Below, piece by piece: positions 27,120 through 35,544 of a stretch of 64,000 bases of DNA. Location of the stretch: positions 1-64,000 of the forward strand of contig CAYZVO010000016.1 in the NCBI GenBank assembly GCA_964481655.1, given 5' to 3'. Positions within the stretch are counted from its first letter, which is position 1; each line of letters starts with the position of its first letter. The stretch is from CALDOK01 sp964481655. GTDB lineage: Bacteria; Myxococcota_A; UBA796; JAFGLY01. The position numbers and the translations under genes are program-made. The notes under the pieces were generated by a model. It was not told where the DNA came from and ran no database searches. It was given only the letters and a program-made list of their open reading frames with translations.

Positions 27120-27977
27120 ATGTCGAAGTTCGCAACCGCTCTCCTGACCGCGCTGCTCGGGGGGTTTTCGGCCCTCTTTCCCGTAGTGACGCACGGCGCG
27201 ATTCCTGATCGTTTTTCGTCCCTCGATCCCGATCCCGGGGGGCAGGGCTCGCTGGGGCTGCTGCTGGAAATCGACCAGGACCTGATCCCGGCCTTCAGAG
27301 CCGGCCCCAGAGACCGCGTCTCGGCAGGGTTCCAGGGCCGCTGGATGGTGGCCGATCGGGTGCTCTTCGAGGCCCGCTGGCCGATGATCATGGACCTCCA
27401 CCCCGACGGCCATCGTGAGACCGGTCCCGGGGATCTCGAGCTCGGCACCACCCTGCGGCTCCCCATCGCCGAGGGGCTGCGGACGGCCGCCCGGGACGCC
27501 GGGCGCCAGGGCCCCTCCTTCGGGCTCGGCTGGCGGGTCAAGCTGCCCAACGCCGCCGACGAGGGAGAGCTGGGCAGCGACGAGACCGACGTCACCGTGC
27601 ACGCCGTCGCTGCGGGGGATCTGGGCCCCCTCCGGGGCTGGGCGGGGGGTGGTCTGGCCATCCTGGGTGACCCCGGCAAGCTCGCTGCCCAGGACGACAT
27701 CGTCTTCCTCCAGGCCGGCCTGGCCTGGTCCGCACCGGCGGAGCGCTCACCCTGGCTGCCGGCGCTGAGCGCCTCCGGCGGCGTGGCGCTGCCTTCGGCC
27801 GCCAACCCCACCCGGGCCGGCCTGGACGCGGGCCTGGCCTGGGGGCAGCGCTGGCGGGTGGCGCTCGGTGCAGGCGCGGGCCTCACCGCCGCCTCGCCGA
27901 CGGCGCTCTTCTCGCTGGGGATCGAACATCGCTTCGGCCTGGACGCCCCGGGGAACGGGACGCAGGATCAGCGCTGA
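27120..27977 (+). CDS. Exported beta-barrel-like protein
   Basis: From the ATG of MSKFATALLTALLGGFSALF the product is 285 residues with a signal peptide predicted to end near VVTHGA. Upstream in-frame ATGs exist (27024, 27090) but would bury the signal. The mature part alternates short strands and turns rich in Gly, Leu and Arg (LLEIDQDLIPAFRAGPRDR, FQGRWMVADRVLFEARW, LELGTTLRLPIAEGLRT, LGIEHRFGL), a pattern seen in small outer-membrane barrels such as transporter-like DUF3187/MetA-pathway phenol proteins. The C-terminus is not a typical aromatic one, so assignment is tentative. Confidence 0.62.
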   Translation: MSKFATALLTALLGGFSALFPVVTHGAIPDRFSSLDPDPGGQGSLGLLLEIDQDLIPAFRAGPRDRVSAGFQGRWMVADRVLFEARWPMIMDLHPDGHRETGPGDLELGTTLRLPIAEGLRTAARDAGRQGPSFGLGWRVKLPNAADEGELGSDETDVTVHAVAAGDLGPLRGWAGGGLAILGDPGKLAAQDDIVFLQAGLAWSAPAERSPWLPALSASGGVALPSAANPTRAGLDAGLAWGQRWRVALGAGAGLTAASPTALFSLGIEHRFGLDAPGNGTQDQR

Positions 27978-28024
27978 ATTACATGGCGGGCGCACGCCAC
28001 GGCCATCTCGCCCCTGGAGGGTCC

Positions 28025-28744
28025 ATGGGTTTCCTCGACATCATCTTCGGTAGCCCCGCAAAGCAGCTCGAGCGGCAGTGCAAGCGGGTGCAGAACATCA
28101 ACGCCCAGCCCGAAGACCGCGAGGCCGCGGCCCTCTTCCTGGCGGAGGACGGCACCGAGATGGCCATCTATGGGCTGCTCGGCCGCTTCGATGTCCGCAT
28201 CGAGAACGCCATGAAGGACCGCAACGAGAAGGCCTTCATCTTCGAGCTGCTCGTGGCTCTGGGCGAGCCGGTGCTCGAGCCGGCCATCCTGTTCTGCAAG
28301 CGGTGCAAGAACATCGCCAACCCGCTGCGGCTCATCGAGGCCCTCGGGGGCACCGAGCCCCTGCTCGCCACCGCGCTGGGGATGCTGGACGAAGAGGCCG
28401 AGAAGGAAGACTACAAGCCGGACCGCAAGCGCCACCTGCTGGTGCTGCTGGCCGATCAGCGGGACGAGCGCATCCCGGACAGCGCCGCGCGTTTCCTCGA
28501 TGACTTCGACGAGGGCGTGCGCTACGCCGCGGCCCAGGCGGTCATCTCTCAGGAGACCGAGCAGGCCTCCGACAAGCTCCTGGCGACCCTGGCCAACCCC
28601 ACCGAAGAGTCCAACCGCCTGCGGGTGCGCATCGCCGAGGTCGTGGCGGCGCGGCGCTGGCCCCTGGACCCCCACGTCCAGGCCCTGACCGACAACCCGC
28701 CCCACGGCTTCGCCGTCAAGGGCCGCTACCTGGTGTCGGCTTAG
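28025..28744 (+). CDS. HEAT-repeat-like protein
   Basis: Starts at MGFLDIIFGSPAKQLERQ, preceded by CCTGGAGGG; 239 residues. It is alpha-helical with repeated paired-helix units (AAALFLAEDGTEMAIYGLL, LVALGEPVLEPAILFCKRC, IEALGGTEPLLATALGML, LLADQRDERIPDSAARFLDD, VRYAAAQAVISQE), typical of HEAT/armadillo scaffolds that bind proteins. No signal peptide, so cytoplasmic. The radical SAM gene begins 11 bases downstream, suggesting a two-gene unit. No enzymatic motif is visible. Confidence 0.7.
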   Translation: MGFLDIIFGSPAKQLERQCKRVQNINAQPEDREAAALFLAEDGTEMAIYGLLGRFDVRIENAMKDRNEKAFIFELLVALGEPVLEPAILFCKRCKNIANPLRLIEALGGTEPLLATALGMLDEEAEKEDYKPDRKRHLLVLLADQRDERIPDSAARFLDDFDEGVRYAAAQAVISQETEQASDKLLATLANPTEESNRLRVRIAEVVAARRWPLDPHVQALTDNPPHGFAVKGRYLVSA

Positions 28745-28755
28745 TCCCCCGACCC

Positions 28756-30108
28756 ATGCGCGTCCTCCTGCTGCGCCCGCCCCGTCGGGATCGGGCGGAC
28801 GTCAGCCTCGCGGTGCCGCCGCTGGGGCTCGCCTACCTGGCGGGGGCCCTGCGGCGAGCCGGCCACGAGGTGAGCATCCTCGACGCCCGCGCCGATGGCG
28901 TGGGCTGGCGTCGCCTCGGGGCGCGCGTCGCCGCTGCAGAGCCAGAGCTGGTGGGCATCACCGCCGCCACCCCCGTGGCCGATCTGGCCGCCAGGGCCGC
29001 GGATCTGGCCCGCCCCCACTGCCGCTGGCTGGTGCTCGGTGGCCCGCATCCCACCGCCGTGGGCGAGGCGGCCCTGCGGGCGATGCCGGCGCTGGACGCC
29101 ACCGTCGAAGGCGAGGCGGAGATCAGCGGCCCGGCCCTCGTGGCGTGGCTGGCCCAGGGGGCACGCGGTGAGCCTCCCCCGGGTGTGCGGGCCCACGGAC
29201 GGGCGTTCCGCCCGGCGCCCCACCTGACCGATCTCGACGCCCTGCCCGCGCCGGCGCGGGATCTGCTGCCCCACCGCGGCTACCACCACCTGCTGGCCAC
29301 CCGACGGCCCATGGCCACCATGCTCACCAGCCGAGGCTGTCCCCACGGGTGCACCTTCTGCGATCGGGCGGTGGGCGGCCACCGCTGGCGGGCCCGGAGC
29401 GCGGAGCACGTCCTGGACGAGCTGACCGGGCTCGCCAGCGACGGCGTGCGCTTCGTGCACCTGTACGACGACAACTTCACCCACGATCGCCAGCGGGTCG
29501 TCGACATCTGCCGCGGCATCCTCCGGCGCGGGCTGGACCTGCGCTGGAACTGCGAGGCCCGGGTCGACGGCGTGGACGCCGAGCTGCTCGGCCTGATGCG
29601 CCGCGCCGGCTGCGCGCTGGTGGCCTTCGGTGTGGAGAGCGGGTGGGAGCCCACCCTGCAGGCCCTGGGCAAGGGCTTCGATCGAGCTGCGGTGGAGCGC
29701 GCCTTCCGCATGGCCCGGGCCGCGGGCCTGGGGACCCTGGCCTACGTGATCCTCGGCTCCCCTGGCGAGGGCCACGCCCAGCTGGACGCGACCCTGCGCT
29801 TCTGTCGTCACATCGGCGCCGACTTCGCCCAGTTCTCGACCTTGAGCGCCCTGCCGGGCTCCCAGCTGGCGGCGCGGGCGGGGGACGGGGCCGACGTGCG
29901 CTCCTTCGTCGACGCCGACCTGGACCGGGCCGTGCTCACGGATCTCGAGCCCGCCGAGCTGTCCCGCTGGCTGCGCCGGGCCTGGGCGGGCCACTACCTG
30001 CGCCCGCTGCCCATGGCGCGGCTCGGCGCCGCGGCGCTGATGAGCGGCGCCTGGCGAGAGTCACCCAGGCTGGTGGGAGCCGCCGCCGCGTGGTGGTTCA
30101 GAAGGTGA
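28756..30108 (+). CDS. B12-binding-type radical SAM enzyme
   Basis: A 450-residue protein with an N-terminal cobalamin-binding-like Rossmann domain (~1-140: LLLRPPRRDRA, PPLGLAYLAGAL, GGPHPTA) and a radical SAM core with the cluster motif SRGCPHGCTFC, Cys195-Cys199-Cys202. The usual DxHxxG cobalamin base-on motif is not evident, as in many members. The core continues through VHLYDDNFTHDR and FGVESGWEPTLQALGKGF. The architecture matches methyltransferases and ring-forming enzymes of the BchE/HpnP/P-methylase class; the substrate cannot be named. Its 3' end overlaps the convergent TMTC-like gene by 11 bases. Confidence 0.85.
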   Translation: MRVLLLRPPRRDRADVSLAVPPLGLAYLAGALRRAGHEVSILDARADGVGWRRLGARVAAAEPELVGITAATPVADLAARAADLARPHCRWLVLGGPHPTAVGEAALRAMPALDATVEGEAEISGPALVAWLAQGARGEPPPGVRAHGRAFRPAPHLTDLDALPAPARDLLPHRGYHHLLATRRPMATMLTSRGCPHGCTFCDRAVGGHRWRARSAEHVLDELTGLASDGVRFVHLYDDNFTHDRQRVVDICRGILRRGLDLRWNCEARVDGVDAELLGLMRRAGCALVAFGVESGWEPTLQALGKGFDRAAVERAFRMARAAGLGTLAYVILGSPGEGHAQLDATLRFCRHIGADFAQFSTLSALPGSQLAARAGDGADVRSFVDADLDRAVLTDLEPAELSRWLRRAWAGHYLRPLPMARLGAAALMSGAWRESPRLVGAAAAWWFRR

Positions 30109-31768
30109 GCTGACGCTGGCGCTCTTCGATGAGCTCGCGCTCGGGGAAGGCCGGGTCGACCTCGAGGACGTTGTGGTAGTGGTGCAGGGCGCGCTGGGGG
30201 TCGCGGCGGGCGCCGTAGTAGATGTTGCCCAGGGCGAAGTGGGCCTGGGTGTTGTCCGGGCAGTAGGTCAGCGTGGTGCGGAACTCCGCGATGGCGTCTT
30301 CCCACTTGCGCTGCCGGTAGTAGAGCCAGCCGAGGTTGTTGTGGGCCTTGCAGTAGGTGGGGTGGCGGCGCAGGGTGTCCAGCCAGACGCGCCGGGCGTC
30401 GGCGGCCCGGCCCTGCTCCGCCAGGGCGATGCCCATGTTGTTCCAGGCGTCCAGGAACATCTCGTCCAGCTCCACCGCGCGCCGGTAGGCCTCGACGGAG
30501 ACGTCGAAGGCCCCCGTGAAGCGCAGGGCGTCGCCGTAGCCGTACCAGGCCTCGGCGGAGTCGGGGTTCTTCGAGGTGGCGTCCTGCCACAGGGCGACCT
30601 CGTCCTCCCAGGCCTGGTTGCGCAGGTGGGTGGCGGTGCCCAGGGTGAGCACCGCGACGGCCGCGGCGAGCACGGCGGGCTTGGGGAAGCGGGCGGCGAG
30701 GGGGCGCAGGGCCAGGACCAGCCCGAAGCACAGGGCCCAGCCCGGCAGGTAGGCCCGATGCTCGGCCATGGTCTCCTTGAGGGGCACCACGCTCGATGAG
30801 GGCGCGAGGATCACCAGGAACCAGGCCAGGCAGAGCGCGAGCCATGGGCGGCGGCGCCACTGCCAGGCGGCGATGCCCCCGATCGCCAGCAGCAGGGCGA
30901 GGGCGGCGACCACGCCGGGATCCGCGAAGCCCTCGGCCGCGGGGTGGTCGTGGAAGACGCTCTGTCCCACGGGCAGCAGCCACAGCTGCAGGTAGCGCAC
31001 CACCACCTCGGCCTCGGTGGCCAGCTGCACCCCCAGGGGCCGGAGCCACAGATCCGTGGTGAAGACCCCGTACATCAGCTTGCGGGCCACCGCGCCCGCC
31101 GCCAGGACGGCCCAGAAGGGCGCCAGCCCCAGCCAACCCCGGCGGCCCATGGGGCGCTCGCCTGGCAGGAGCAGCTCGATGAGGAGCAGGGTGACGGGGA
31201 TGGTGGCCGCGACCTCCTTGGTGGCCGCCGCGAGCAGGAAGGCGATGAGGGCCACCAGCAGCTGGAAGACGTCGCCCGCCCGGCGCCAGCGCAGCCAGCC
31301 GAGGACCGCGCCCAGGTACAGGGCGGCGCAGAGGGACTCGGAGCGGCCGGTGATGTAGGTGACCGCCTCGGTGGTCATCGGGTGCACGGCCCAGAGCGCG
31401 GCGGCGGCCAGGGCCGGCAGCATGGGCCGCGGCAGGCGCATCCGCCGGCAGAGCTCTTCCCCCAGGAGGAACACCAGGCCGGCGTTCAGGGCGTGGATCA
31501 GCACGTTGACCAGGTGGTAGCCGAAGGGCTCGAGCCCCCACAGGCGCCAGTCCAGGGCCCAGCTGAGGATCACCAGGGGGCGGCTCGCGTTGTAGCCGAC
31601 CACCGCGTGCCATTGCTCGAGGGTGCGGATGGTGCGGTTGCCGACCACCTCGACCTTGTCGTCGTAGGTGAAGGCTCCGTCCAGGCCGTTGGCCCAGGCC
31701 AGGCCGACCAGCAAGGCCAGCAGGCCGAAGCCCAGCCAGCGGGCGGTGTGGCGCGGCGCGCCGCTCAC
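30098..31768 (-). CDS. TMTC-like membrane protein with C-terminal TPRs
   Basis: A 556-residue protein whose GTG start overlaps the stop of the GT4 gene (GTGA). Residues 10-395 are hydrophobic with ~10 helices and a first loop ANGLDGAFTYDDKVEVVGN holding the Asp pair typical of the GT-C TMTC family, then ASRPLVILSWALDWRLWG and TYITGRSE. Residues ~400-545 comprise four TPR units (AWYGYGDALRFTGAFDVSVEAYRRA, AWNNMGIALAEQGRA). TMTC proteins in eukaryotes O-mannosylate surface proteins; bacterial homologues are usually uncharacterised. With the GT4 partner it may glycosylate an exported acceptor; this is inference. Confidence 0.8.
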   Translation of the reverse strand: MSGAPRHTARWLGFGLLALLVGLAWANGLDGAFTYDDKVEVVGNRTIRTLEQWHAVVGYNASRPLVILSWALDWRLWGLEPFGYHLVNVLIHALNAGLVFLLGEELCRRMRLPRPMLPALAAAALWAVHPMTTEAVTYITGRSESLCAALYLGAVLGWLRWRRAGDVFQLLVALIAFLLAAATKEVAATIPVTLLLIELLLPGERPMGRRGWLGLAPFWAVLAAGAVARKLMYGVFTTDLWLRPLGVQLATEAEVVVRYLQLWLLPVGQSVFHDHPAAEGFADPGVVAALALLLAIGGIAAWQWRRRPWLALCLAWFLVILAPSSSVVPLKETMAEHRAYLPGWALCFGLVLALRPLAARFPKPAVLAAAVAVLTLGTATHLRNQAWEDEVALWQDATSKNPDSAEAWYGYGDALRFTGAFDVSVEAYRRAVELDEMFLDAWNNMGIALAEQGRAADARRVWLDTLRRHPTYCKAHNNLGWLYYRQRKWEDAIAEFRTTLTYCPDNTQAHFALGNIYYGARRDPQRALHHYHNVLEVDPAFPERELIEERQRQLTF

Positions 31769-32943
31769 CGGGCGCCCCCGGCTTCCACCAGGACCTGCTC
31801 GTACATGCTCTTGTGCATGGCGGCGACCCGGGGCCAGTCGAAGTGGTCGCGGATGTAGGAGCGGCCCCGCTCCACCATGGCCGAGGCCTGGTCGCGATCC
31901 TCGATCAGCTCACCGATGCGGGCGCGCAGGGCGTCGACGTCGCCGTGGCGGACCAGCAGCCCGGCGCCAGCGCCCTGGATGAGCTCGCCGCAGCCGCAGT
32001 CGTCCCCCACCACGGCGGGGGTGCCGGAGAGCAGGCCCTCGAAGGGCACCAGGCCGAAGACCTCGGCGGTGCTGGGGTAGACGAGCACGTCGGCGTCCAC
32101 CAGCAGCTGGATGCGCTCTTCGCCCTCGAGCAGGCCGACGAAGTGCACGGGGGCGGCGGGGTCGGCCACGGCCCGGGCCAGCTTGCCGCCGCCCATGTCG
32201 TTGCCGCCCACCACCAGGGCGGCGCCGGCCGGGGAGTCGCTGTTGAAGGCCGAGACCAGGTGCTCGACGCCCTTTCGCGGGGACAGCTGCCCCAGGTAGA
32301 CCACCATGGGCCGCTCGGGGTCGATGCCCAGGCGGCGGCGGAACAGGCCCCGCGGGGGGAGGGGATAGAACTCGCCCAGATCGAGGCCGTTGGGGATCTC
32401 CACCAGGCGGTCGTCGGGGATTCCGGCCTGCAGGTGCTGGCGCCGCTCGGCCTGGCTGACCACCACGCAGCGGGCGGCCCGCTGGGGGATGCGGCCGGAG
32501 ACCAGCATGTCCCACAGCAGCTTGACCCGCTGCTTGCGCTCGTGTCGCAGCAGGGTGCCGTTGGCGGTGAGGACCGTGGGGATGAAGTGCTGGCGGGCGA
32601 GTCGGTCGGCGGCGTTGTTGAGCAGGTGGCGGTGGCCGTGGAGGTGGACCACGTCCGGCCGCGGCAGCCGGGCCAGCTGATCCTCGACCCCTCGGGGCAG
32701 GAAGAGCTGGTGGTCGTAGGCCAGGCGGTTGGACAGGTTGCGGCAGGTCAACACCCGCATGCCGTCCAGGGTGCGATCGGGCTTGACCGGGGCCCGGCTG
32801 CGGGCGTCCATGGCGTCGGTGGTCAGCACCGACACCTGCACCCCCTGCTCGCACAGGGCGCGGCCCAGGCCGTAGACGATCCGGGGGATGCCGCCGTAGG
32901 CCCAGGTGGGGGGGAAGTATGGGGTGACCTGCAGGACGTGCAC
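31765..32943 (-). CDS. Glycosyltransferase family 4 protein
   Basis: A 392-residue cytoplasmic GT-B enzyme: N-terminal glycine-rich loop FPPTWAYGGIPRIVYGLGRAL, HLHGHRHLLNNAA, then the C-terminal nucleotide-sugar half with VYLGQLSPRKGVEHLV, FVGLLEGEERIQLLVDADV and the E-x7-E motif AEVFGLVPFEGLLSGTP. Typical of retaining transferases that build cell-surface glycans. It is the first gene of a two-gene unit with the TMTC-like protein; donor and acceptor unknown. No Rieske or other odd domain. Confidence 0.9.
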   Translation of the reverse strand: MHVLQVTPYFPPTWAYGGIPRIVYGLGRALCEQGVQVSVLTTDAMDARSRAPVKPDRTLDGMRVLTCRNLSNRLAYDHQLFLPRGVEDQLARLPRPDVVHLHGHRHLLNNAADRLARQHFIPTVLTANGTLLRHERKQRVKLLWDMLVSGRIPQRAARCVVVSQAERRQHLQAGIPDDRLVEIPNGLDLGEFYPLPPRGLFRRRLGIDPERPMVVYLGQLSPRKGVEHLVSAFNSDSPAGAALVVGGNDMGGGKLARAVADPAAPVHFVGLLEGEERIQLLVDADVLVYPSTAEVFGLVPFEGLLSGTPAVVGDDCGCGELIQGAGAGLLVRHGDVDALRARIGELIEDRDQASAMVERGRSYIRDHFDWPRVAAMHKSMYEQVLVEAGGAR

Positions 32944-33016
32944 GGCGTGCTCCGCGGGGCCGTGGGGCCCGTCACGCCCCTAGCGGGGGCGGGACAGCCA
33001 GTCAACCTGGCGTCAG

Positions 33017-33091
33017 GCGCGCCCGTGGACTGTTGACCCGCTCATGCGTGTCCATTAATGGCCGCCTGACCATCCGCCCGGCTCCACGGGC
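33017..33091. repeat. Inverted repeat flanking a palindrome upstream of the 33119 gene
   Basis: Arms 33017-33029 (GCGCGCCCGTGGA) and 33079-33091-region (TCCACGGGCGTGC) match over 13 bases with one mismatch. Between them lie a TTGACC box (33033-33038) and the perfect palindrome CCATTAATGG (33052-33061). The layout looks like a regulated promoter for the lipoprotein gene, though the minus-10 is poor. Confidence 0.3.
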
Positions 33092-33118
33092 GTGCTGGCT
33101 CGTTCTGCTGGAGGAACG

Positions 33119-33469
33119 ATGAGGACGGTCCTCGGACTCACCTGCGCTGCGCTGTTCGCACTGCTGGCCACCGGCTGCGGCCCCAACTGCCAGACCACCT
33201 GCGACAAGCTCTATGGCTCGACCGGTGATGACTGCGGCATCGCCCGTCCCAACACCTCCGAGAGCGACCTCAAGTCCACCTGCATGAAGGCCTGCGGGGA
33301 AGCCCTCAAGGTGCCCGGCGAGCTGGAAGGCTACGACCCGGACGAGCGCCAGGGCTCCTCTGCAAGCGTCGAGATCACCAACGACAAGCAGGCCGCCGTG
33401 TGGATGGACTGCATCGCGGAGACCGCCTGTGAAGACCTCGAGAAGGGCTACTGCGCTCCTGTCTGGTAG
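33119..33469 (+). CDS. Small Cys-rich lipoprotein
   Basis: A 116-residue lipoprotein with signal ending LLATGC. The mature part holds nine Cys beyond the lipid Cys region in spaced pairs: CQTTCDKLYG, DDCGIARP, STCMKACGEA, MDCIAETACEDL, YCAPVW. These probably form disulfides in the periplasm. It resembles the following gene (C-x3-C-x-K-L at the N-terminus), suggesting tandem duplication. Start follows GGAGGAACG. Function unknown. Confidence 0.75.
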   Translation: MRTVLGLTCAALFALLATGCGPNCQTTCDKLYGSTGDDCGIARPNTSESDLKSTCMKACGEALKVPGELEGYDPDERQGSSASVEITNDKQAAVWMDCIAETACEDLEKGYCAPVW

Positions 33470-33743
33470 CGCCGCGCTGCTTCTGCTGACCCTCGCGGGG
33501 GGCTGCACGCCCACCTGCAAGGAAGTCTGCGTGAAGCTGCTGGAGTGCGACGACGTCGAGTCGCCGCGGGTCTCCGAGTGGGAGTGCCGCGACGCCTGCG
33601 AGCGCGAAGAGAACCTCTACGAAGAGTGGGAGGATCTCCAGGTCCTCGAGCTGCACTACGACCAGCGCGACTGCATCATGGACAAGGAGTGTGGCGAGAT
33701 CGCCGACGGCGCTTGCTACGACGAGGAGCTGTACCTCTTCTGA
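33429..33743 (+). CDS. Small Cys-rich lipoprotein, overlapping paralogue
   Basis: A 104-residue lipoprotein from a GTG start inside the last 41 bases of the preceding gene; the signal VKTSRRATALLSGSAALLLLTLAGGC requires this start, and GGAGA precedes it. Mature motifs CKEVCVKLLECDD, WECRDACERE and RDCIMDKECGEIADGACYDE mirror the upstream protein in Cys spacing. Acidic overall. A likely disulfide-bonded surface protein of unknown role. Confidence 0.72.
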   Translation: MKTSRRATALLSGSAALLLLTLAGGCTPTCKEVCVKLLECDDVESPRVSEWECRDACEREENLYEEWEDLQVLELHYDQRDCIMDKECGEIADGACYDEELYLF

Positions 33744-33776
33744 AGCTATCAGCTGACAGCTGATGGCTGACAGCTG
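33744..33776. repeat. AGCTGACAGC-type short repeat cluster
   Basis: Three imperfect copies of an AGCTGACAGC/AGCTGATGGC unit lie in the 48-base gap between the paralogous lipoprotein and the convergent zinc-ribbon gene. The same unit recurs near 47.7 kb. It may serve as a bidirectional terminator-like hairpin. Confidence 0.55.
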
Positions 33777-33791
33777 CCGCGCTCTGCGCGG

Positions 33792-34196
33792 CTACCAGCG
33801 ATCGCCGCCTGCGCCGAAGAAGTTCGGGCCGCCCTGGTCGGCGACGTGCTCGCCGTAGGAGCGGATGTCGTCGTTGGCGACGAAGTAGGTGGCGTGCTCG
33901 CCGTAGCGGCGGGAGAAGTAGACCTTGCCCTCGAGGCCGGTGGAGAAGCGGAAGTCCATGCCGGCGAGGTTCTCGTCGTGCTGCGCGGTGAGCAGGTGGC
34001 TGCACACGGGGCAGTGGAACTCCACCAGGTCGCCCTGCTTCAGGGGAAGCTCGTCGGCGATGATGGCCTGGTAGTTGCCGGGCTGCGGGGAGAGCAGCAC
34101 GAGCCCGCGCTGGTCGTGGCGGTAGGCCGCCAGGATGATCTTGACGTTGGGGTTCAGCACCGCGCGGCACTTGGGGCAGTAGTAGATACGCTTCAT
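33792..34196 (-). CDS. Zinc-ribbon protein
   Basis: A 134-residue protein with CPKC at residues 7-10 and CPVC near 62-65, a split zinc ribbon, separated by strands (VKIILAAYRHDQRGLVLLSPQ, LKQGDLVEFHCPVC). The second half has GMDFRFSTGLEGKVYFSRRYGEHATYF, conserved in similar small proteins seen in Myxococcota-like genomes, but I cannot name the family. Cytoplasmic. The start lies 14 bases downstream of a strong hairpin that may hide the ribosome-binding site. Confidence 0.68.
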   Translation of the reverse strand: MKRIYYCPKCRAVLNPNVKIILAAYRHDQRGLVLLSPQPGNYQAIIADELPLKQGDLVEFHCPVCSHLLTAQHDENLAGMDFRFSTGLEGKVYFSRRYGEHATYFVANDDIRSYGEHVADQGGPNFFGAGGDRW

Positions 34197-34209
34197 GGGG
34201 GGTGGTTCC

Positions 34210-34242
34210 TCGAGCCTCGGGGGGTCGTGGGGAGAGGCTCGA
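34210..34242 (-). promoter_or_regulatory. Hairpin in the 5' leader of the zinc-ribbon gene
   Basis: TCGAGCCTC and GAGGCTCGA form a perfect 9-bp stem around a 15-base loop, ending 13 bases before the ATG and running into the AGGA of the presumed ribosome-binding site. It may instead be a terminator for the upstream lipoprotein gene. Confidence 0.45.
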
Positions 34243-34294
34243 AGTGTATCGAACGGCTCCGCGCAACGCCAGAGCCAACGCCCGGTCCCGGGGC

Positions 34295-35503
34295 TCACTC
34301 CACCGGGATGCGCTCGATGGAGACCACCGCGCCGCCCTCGTCGGTGTAGCGGACCGTGGTGCGCATGGGGCGCTCCGCCAGCCACCAGGGGGCGCTGGGG
34401 CGCATCTCGACCACGGGGCCCTCGCGGGTCCACCAGCTCTCGATGGTGCCGGTGCCGTGGGCCGCCTGGCCGTTGACGTCGAGCACGAAGGTGCTGGTGG
34501 CCTTGCCCTCGAAGCGGCGGCGCAGATCCGGCAGGGCGCGGTCCAGGCGCAGGCGCAGGATGGGCTCGTCGTGCTCGGCCTGCAGGACCTCGCCCCTGGC
34601 CAGCTCGCGCACCTCGCCGCCGTTGACGGCCTGGGTGACGGGCAGGTCGTAGCGGAGCGTGACGATGGGATCCTCCCGGGCGACCCAGCGCCCGTCGTCG
34701 CTCCACTGCTCGAGGCTCCGGGTGGGCCAGTCGACCCCGGGAGCGGGGCGCTCGAGGGCGAAGCCCTGCTCGGCCGGGCGCTGCTCGAACGACGCGACGG
34801 CGAAGCCGGCCTGGACCTGATCGAGCACGAACTTCATGCTGTAGATGCCGAGCACCTTCTCGATGCGGCGCTCCTGGCCGCCGATGAGCAGCTCGACCTC
34901 GCCGCCGTGCTGCTGGCCGGCCAGGTCGAGCACGGCGGCCACGGCCTGGCGGCTGTGCTCCATGGTGCTGCCGTTGCGCTTGCCAGGGGGCTTCTGGGGG
35001 CGCGCGCCCCGGTAGCTCAGCTCCACGGCCTGGCCCTTGGGGGTCTGGGTGGTCATGCGCAGGTCGACCCGGGCGTCGTCGCTGTGGTCCTGGACGACCA
35101 CGGGCGCGGCGGTGCGGGGCACGGGGATCTCCGGCAGCCAGGACTCGATGTCATCGAGCTCGGCCACCACGTTCTGGTCGCCGTCAGCGTCGGCGTCCTT
35201 GGCGATCCACAGGGAGCGGCCGGGCACGTCGATGCGGGCGTACTCGTGCATGGTCCAGTCCGGGTGGTCGCTGACCAGCACGATGTCGATGGCGTAGTGC
35301 AGGCCCCACAGCTGCACCGGCAGCACCGGGTACTCCACCTGGGGGCCGGTGGTGTAGCGCACCCGCGACGGCACGGCGGCCTCGGCGAACGCGGCCTGTT
35401 CTTTCTCGGACAGGGCGGGACCTTCGGGCAGCAGGCGCTTCACCGAGGCGCAGGCGGTGAGCAGGACGGGGAGGGTGAGGGTGCAGAGGCGGTGGAGGCG
35501 CAT
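34295..35503 (-). CDS. Lipoprotein of unknown function
   Basis: A 402-residue protein with signal MRLHRLCTLTLPVLLTAC and a lipobox. I chose this ATG over an upstream frame because of the signal. Mature regions include VQLWGLHYAIDIVLVSDHPDW, a stretch with DADADGDQNVVAELDDIESWLP, and two similar beta-rich halves (EVELLIGGQERRIEKVLGIYSMKF, ATSTFVLDVNGQAAHGTGTIESWW) consistent with a DUF-type lipocalin- or START-like fold. Ends at GAVVSIERIPVE. Divergent from the esterase gene 41 bases away. Confidence 0.72.
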   Translation of the reverse strand: MRLHRLCTLTLPVLLTACASVKRLLPEGPALSEKEQAAFAEAAVPSRVRYTTGPQVEYPVLPVQLWGLHYAIDIVLVSDHPDWTMHEYARIDVPGRSLWIAKDADADGDQNVVAELDDIESWLPEIPVPRTAAPVVVQDHSDDARVDLRMTTQTPKGQAVELSYRGARPQKPPGKRNGSTMEHSRQAVAAVLDLAGQQHGGEVELLIGGQERRIEKVLGIYSMKFVLDQVQAGFAVASFEQRPAEQGFALERPAPGVDWPTRSLEQWSDDGRWVAREDPIVTLRYDLPVTQAVNGGEVRELARGEVLQAEHDEPILRLRLDRALPDLRRRFEGKATSTFVLDVNGQAAHGTGTIESWWTREGPVVEMRPSAPWWLAERPMRTTVRYTDEGGAVVSIERIPVE

Positions 35504-35544
35504 GGGGTCTCGCGGAGAGGGGGTGCCTGCGCTACTCCTATCCC

